From Thermoplasmata archaeon (lineage in GTDB: Archaea > Thermoplasmatota > Thermoplasmata > Lutacidiplasmatales > UBA184): a DNA stretch of 15,433 bases. The position numbers and the translations under genes were made by a program. This document shows positions 13,239 through 15,433 of the stretch, piece after piece. The first letter of the stretch is position 1. Every line of letters begins with the position of its first letter. The stretch spans positions 1-15,433 of the forward strand of contig JASHSX010000017.1 of the NCBI GenBank assembly GCA_030040865.1, given 5' to 3'. The notes under the pieces are model-generated. The model saw nothing but the letters and a program-made list of their open reading frames with translations. It did not search any database and had not been told where the DNA came from.

Positions 13239-15378
13239 AGTACTCGAGCACCTCATGGACCGCCCGAGCGATGCGGTCGACGTTCGGGAACGACCGGGGC
13301 TCGAGCTTCCGGAGCGGCGGAACCATGTCGTATCCCGTCACGCGCTGGATCGGCGCTTTGAGCGACGAGATCGCCCGCTCTGCTACGGTGGCGGCGATCT
13401 CCGCTCCTATCCCGAGAGTCCGCGGAGCCTCGTGGACGACCACAAGGCGACCGGTCCTCTCGACGGAGGCAACGATCGGGGGGAAGTCGATCGGGTTCAC
13501 GGTTCGAAGGTCGATCACCTCGGCGGAGACCCCGCGGACGGCTTCCAGGGTGGGTGCGACCATCGCGCCGAAGGTGACGACCGTGACATCGCTGCCCTCG
13601 CTCAGGCGGTGGGCGCGCCCGAGCGGGATCACGTACGGCGCGGTCGGTACCGGAAGCTTCGGGGCGTCGTAGAGCCGCTTGGGCTCCATGAAGATCACCG
13701 GATCCTCGGCGCGGAGCGCAGCCGCCAGCAGTCCCTTCGCCTCGATCGGGGAGGACGGAGCGACGACCGTCAATCCCGCGGTGTGGGCGAAGTACGTCTC
13801 GGGGGAATCCGAGTGATGCTCCAGGGCGCCGACGCCCGCACCGTAGGGGAACCGTATCACTCCGCGAAGAGGAAACGCGCCCCGGGTCCGGTGGCGGAAG
13901 CGGGCCACGTGATTGAAGATCTGATCGTAGGCGGGCGGCGTGAATCCGTCGAACTGGAACTCGGCGATCGGAACGAACCCGGCGACCGCCAATCCCACGA
14001 ACACGCCCGCGATCGCAGCCTCGGCGAGCGGGGTGTCAAAGACGCGGTCCCCAAACTCCGCCTTGAGTCCCTTCGTCACCTGGAACACTCCCCCGAGAGT
14101 TCCCACGTCCTCCCCGAACAGAACGAGCCGGGGGTCGCGCTGCATCTCCTGTCGAAGGGTCAGGTTGACGGCATTTCGGAGATTCAACTCCGGCGCCGGA
14201 CCGCCGGGCAAGGGGGTCTCGGGAGGGTCGTGTCGCTCCTCCGGCACGTCGACCCCCGCATCGCGAGCCTGAGCGATCAGGCCGGGCGGGGCCGTGGCGT
14301 AGACGTACCGGAACATTTCTCGCGGGTCGGGCGGATCGAGATGCTCGAAGGCATCGACGATCGCGGCCACGCGCGCGCGCACTCGTTCTCGGGCCGCCTC
14401 GCGGGCCGCGGCGCTCACCAGGCCCGCATCGACGAGGTAGCGCTCGAGTCGATCGATCGGATCGGTCTTCGCCCGCTCGTCGAGTTCCTCCCGGGAGCGG
14501 AGGCCATGAGACGCCAGTTCCGAGGTCGTGTGCGAACCGCGACGGTACGTCACGTATTCGACGAGGAACGGCCGTCGCCGCCGCGCCTCCGCGACCGCGT
14601 ATCGCGTCGCGTCAAGCACAGCAACCACGTCATTGCCGTCGACGAGCGTGCCCCCGATTCCGTAGGCGACCGCCTTTTGCGCGATCGTCCGCGAGGCGGT
14701 CTGTTGGTCGCGGGGGACCGAAATGGCGAATTGGTTGTTCTCCACGCCGAACACCACCGGCAGGCGAAAGGTGCCGGCGAAATTGAGGGCCTCGTGGAAG
14801 GCGCCGGTCGACGTGCCGCCGTCTCCGGTCGTCGTGAGCACCACTCCCGCGCGCCCGCCGAGCACGTTGCCCAACGCGATCCCGTCGGCATGGAGGAACT
14901 GCGAAGCGACCGGGATCGCAAAGGGGAGCACCCGGTGCTCCGGCCGGAAGGCGAGCCCTCGCTCGTCGCCCGAATAGTACTGCAGGAGCTGTTCCGGCGG
15001 GATCCCCCGGGCGATCATGCTGGCGCTGTCGCGATACATCGGCGCGAGCCAGTCTTCGGGTCCGAGCGCCCGGCTCATACCGACCTGGGCCGCCTCCTGC
15101 CCCAGGAGCGGTGGATACCCTCCGAGCCGGCCCAGGGCGCCCAAGGCCGTGGCCTTGGCGTCGAACGCCCGGGCGAATACCATCTCCTCCCACAGCTCGA
15201 GGAGGGACCGCGCATCGACACGCACCTCGCGTTCCGCTCGGCCGTCCGGTCCGATGACGCGGTACGGCTCGAGGGCCGGGAGCTGACCCTCATCGAAGGT
15301 CGGGATCGTGGGAACCGAGTCCGGGCTTGCCGACCCGACCCCCTCGGTCGGCCGGCGCAATGCAGGCGCCCCGGTCAT
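13237..15378 (-). CDS. Fused alpha-beta E1 component of a 2-oxoacid dehydrogenase (pyruvate/branched-chain type)
   Basis: 713 aa, cytoplasmic. E1 uses thiamine diphosphate (ThDP) to decarboxylate a 2-oxoacid and pass the acyl group to lipoyl-E2. The alpha part (about 55-365) has G-G-Y-P-P-L-L-G-Q-E-A (86-96), M-Y-R-D (114-117), F-L-H-A-D-G (161-166), the ThDP motif from G-D-G (185-187) to N-N (214-215), and the loop Y-R-R-G-S-H-T-T-S (278-286). A linker with P-G-G-P-A-P joins the beta part (about 398-713): F-G-E-D-V-G with the ThDP-activating Glu423, D-T-P-L-A-E (448-453), F-D-G-F (476-479), H-H-S-D-S-P-E (521-527) and M-E-P-K-R-L-Y. All key residues seem present, so the enzyme is probably active. 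Separate alpha and beta chains are the rule in described archaeal complexes. The substrate (pyruvate or branched-chain 2-oxoacids) is not decidable here. E2 and E3 are not in the window. ATG 15378 overlaps the stop of the upstream gene (ATGA). Confidence 0.93.
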   Translation of the reverse strand: MTGAPALRRPTEGVGSASPDSVPTIPTFDEGQLPALEPYRVIGPDGRAEREVRVDARSLLELWEEMVFARAFDAKATALGALGRLGGYPPLLGQEAAQVGMSRALGPEDWLAPMYRDSASMIARGIPPEQLLQYYSGDERGLAFRPEHRVLPFAIPVASQFLHADGIALGNVLGGRAGVVLTTTGDGGTSTGAFHEALNFAGTFRLPVVFGVENNQFAISVPRDQQTASRTIAQKAVAYGIGGTLVDGNDVVAVLDATRYAVAEARRRRPFLVEYVTYRRGSHTTSELASHGLRSREELDERAKTDPIDRLERYLVDAGLVSAAAREAARERVRARVAAIVDAFEHLDPPDPREMFRYVYATAPPGLIAQARDAGVDVPEERHDPPETPLPGGPAPELNLRNAVNLTLRQEMQRDPRLVLFGEDVGTLGGVFQVTKGLKAEFGDRVFDTPLAEAAIAGVFVGLAVAGFVPIAEFQFDGFTPPAYDQIFNHVARFRHRTRGAFPLRGVIRFPYGAGVGALEHHSDSPETYFAHTAGLTVVAPSSPIEAKGLLAAALRAEDPVIFMEPKRLYDAPKLPVPTAPYVIPLGRAHRLSEGSDVTVVTFGAMVAPTLEAVRGVSAEVIDLRTVNPIDFPPIVASVERTGRLVVVHEAPRTLGIGAEIAATVAERAISSLKAPIQRVTGYDMVPPLRKLEPRSFPNVDRIARAVHEVLEY

Positions 15379-15433
15379 GAGGGCCGGCGCGCCTCGCGGA
15401 GCTGACCGATGAGGCGGTCCCAGCCGGTGTACG
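15375..15433 (-). CDS. C-terminal fragment of an unidentified protein upstream of E1
   Basis: On the minus strand a frame is open from the window edge to TGA at 15377-15375, encoding 18 residues: Y-T-G-W-D-R-L-I-G-Q-L-R-E-A-R-R-P-S. The stop overlaps the E1 start as ATGA, the classic arrangement of translationally coupled genes, and the residues look like an amphipathic C-terminal helix. I do not recognise the protein. A role in the same 2-oxoacid pathway is plausible by position only. Confidence 0.5.
   Translation of the reverse strand, partial: YTGWDRLIGQLREARRPS

Noticed and set aside
13219..15405. A 728-codon open frame on the plus strand opposite the E1 gene
   Set aside because: It is rich in Arg, Gly, Glu and Asp with no recognisable domain, and the opposite strand encodes a complete E1 with all its motifs. 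Long antisense frames are expected in GC-rich coding DNA.

Overview
The window looks like a GC-rich archaeon, most likely an uncultured member of the Thermoplasmatota. This is inference from several signs. One gene encodes a thermopsin-type (A5) protease, a family known mainly from acid-living archaea, carrying the F-x-E-x-G-L-P-x-G-x-x-W repeats common in Thermoplasmata surface proteins. Two very large Ser/Thr/Gly-rich, sequon-rich proteins end in a single membrane anchor. Three genes have an archaeal TATA-like box whose centre lies 26-28 nt before a usable start codon, which is the geometry of leaderless transcripts. G+C is clearly above 60% by eye, and coding strands have strong G/C third positions. 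I see no tRNA, rRNA, CRISPR array or insertion sequence.

Layout, left to right. (1) 1-456 (+): the C-terminal part of a DegT/DnrJ/EryC1/StrS sugar aminotransferase. (2) 567-4382 (-): a secreted, membrane-anchored thermopsin-family protein with a beta-helix-like middle and four C-terminal repeats, convergent with gene 1. (3) A 108-129 bp divergent promoter region. (4) 4512-5933 (+): an HpaB/AbfD-superfamily flavoprotein that looks like 4-hydroxybutyryl-CoA dehydratase, but the three cysteine ligands of the iron-sulfur cluster appear to be replaced. (5) 6061-12045 (-): a giant surface protein of about 1994 residues. It has five TIG/Ig-like modules, three complete seven-bladed YVTN propellers (21 blades), four cysteine-bearing W-x-G-L-P-x-G-C modules, one PKD domain, a membrane anchor and an acidic cytoplasmic tail. 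(6) 12046-12283: its upstream region, with a clear TATA box. (7) 12284-13228 (-): a GNAT acetyltransferase. (8) 13237-15378 (-): a single-chain fusion of the alpha and beta subunits of a 2-oxoacid dehydrogenase E1. (9) 15375 to the right edge (-): the last residues of another protein, overlapping gene 8 as ATGA.

Genes 9, 8 and 7 form a tight leftward operon (ATGA overlap, then an 8-nt gap with a Shine-Dalgarno that overlaps the E1 stop). It serves 2-oxoacid oxidation, with an acetyltransferase as the last gene. Genes 2 and 5 are independent cell-surface genes. Gene 4 is monocistronic and divergent from gene 2. No intergenic gap exceeds 300 bases; the gaps at 457-566 and 5934-6060 lie between convergent genes, and I see no convincing terminator hairpin or T-tract in either.

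The points most worth attention are the apparently cluster-less AbfD-like enzyme, the 21-blade surface protein in which every cysteine can be paired within a module, the fused E1, and the revised leaderless starts.
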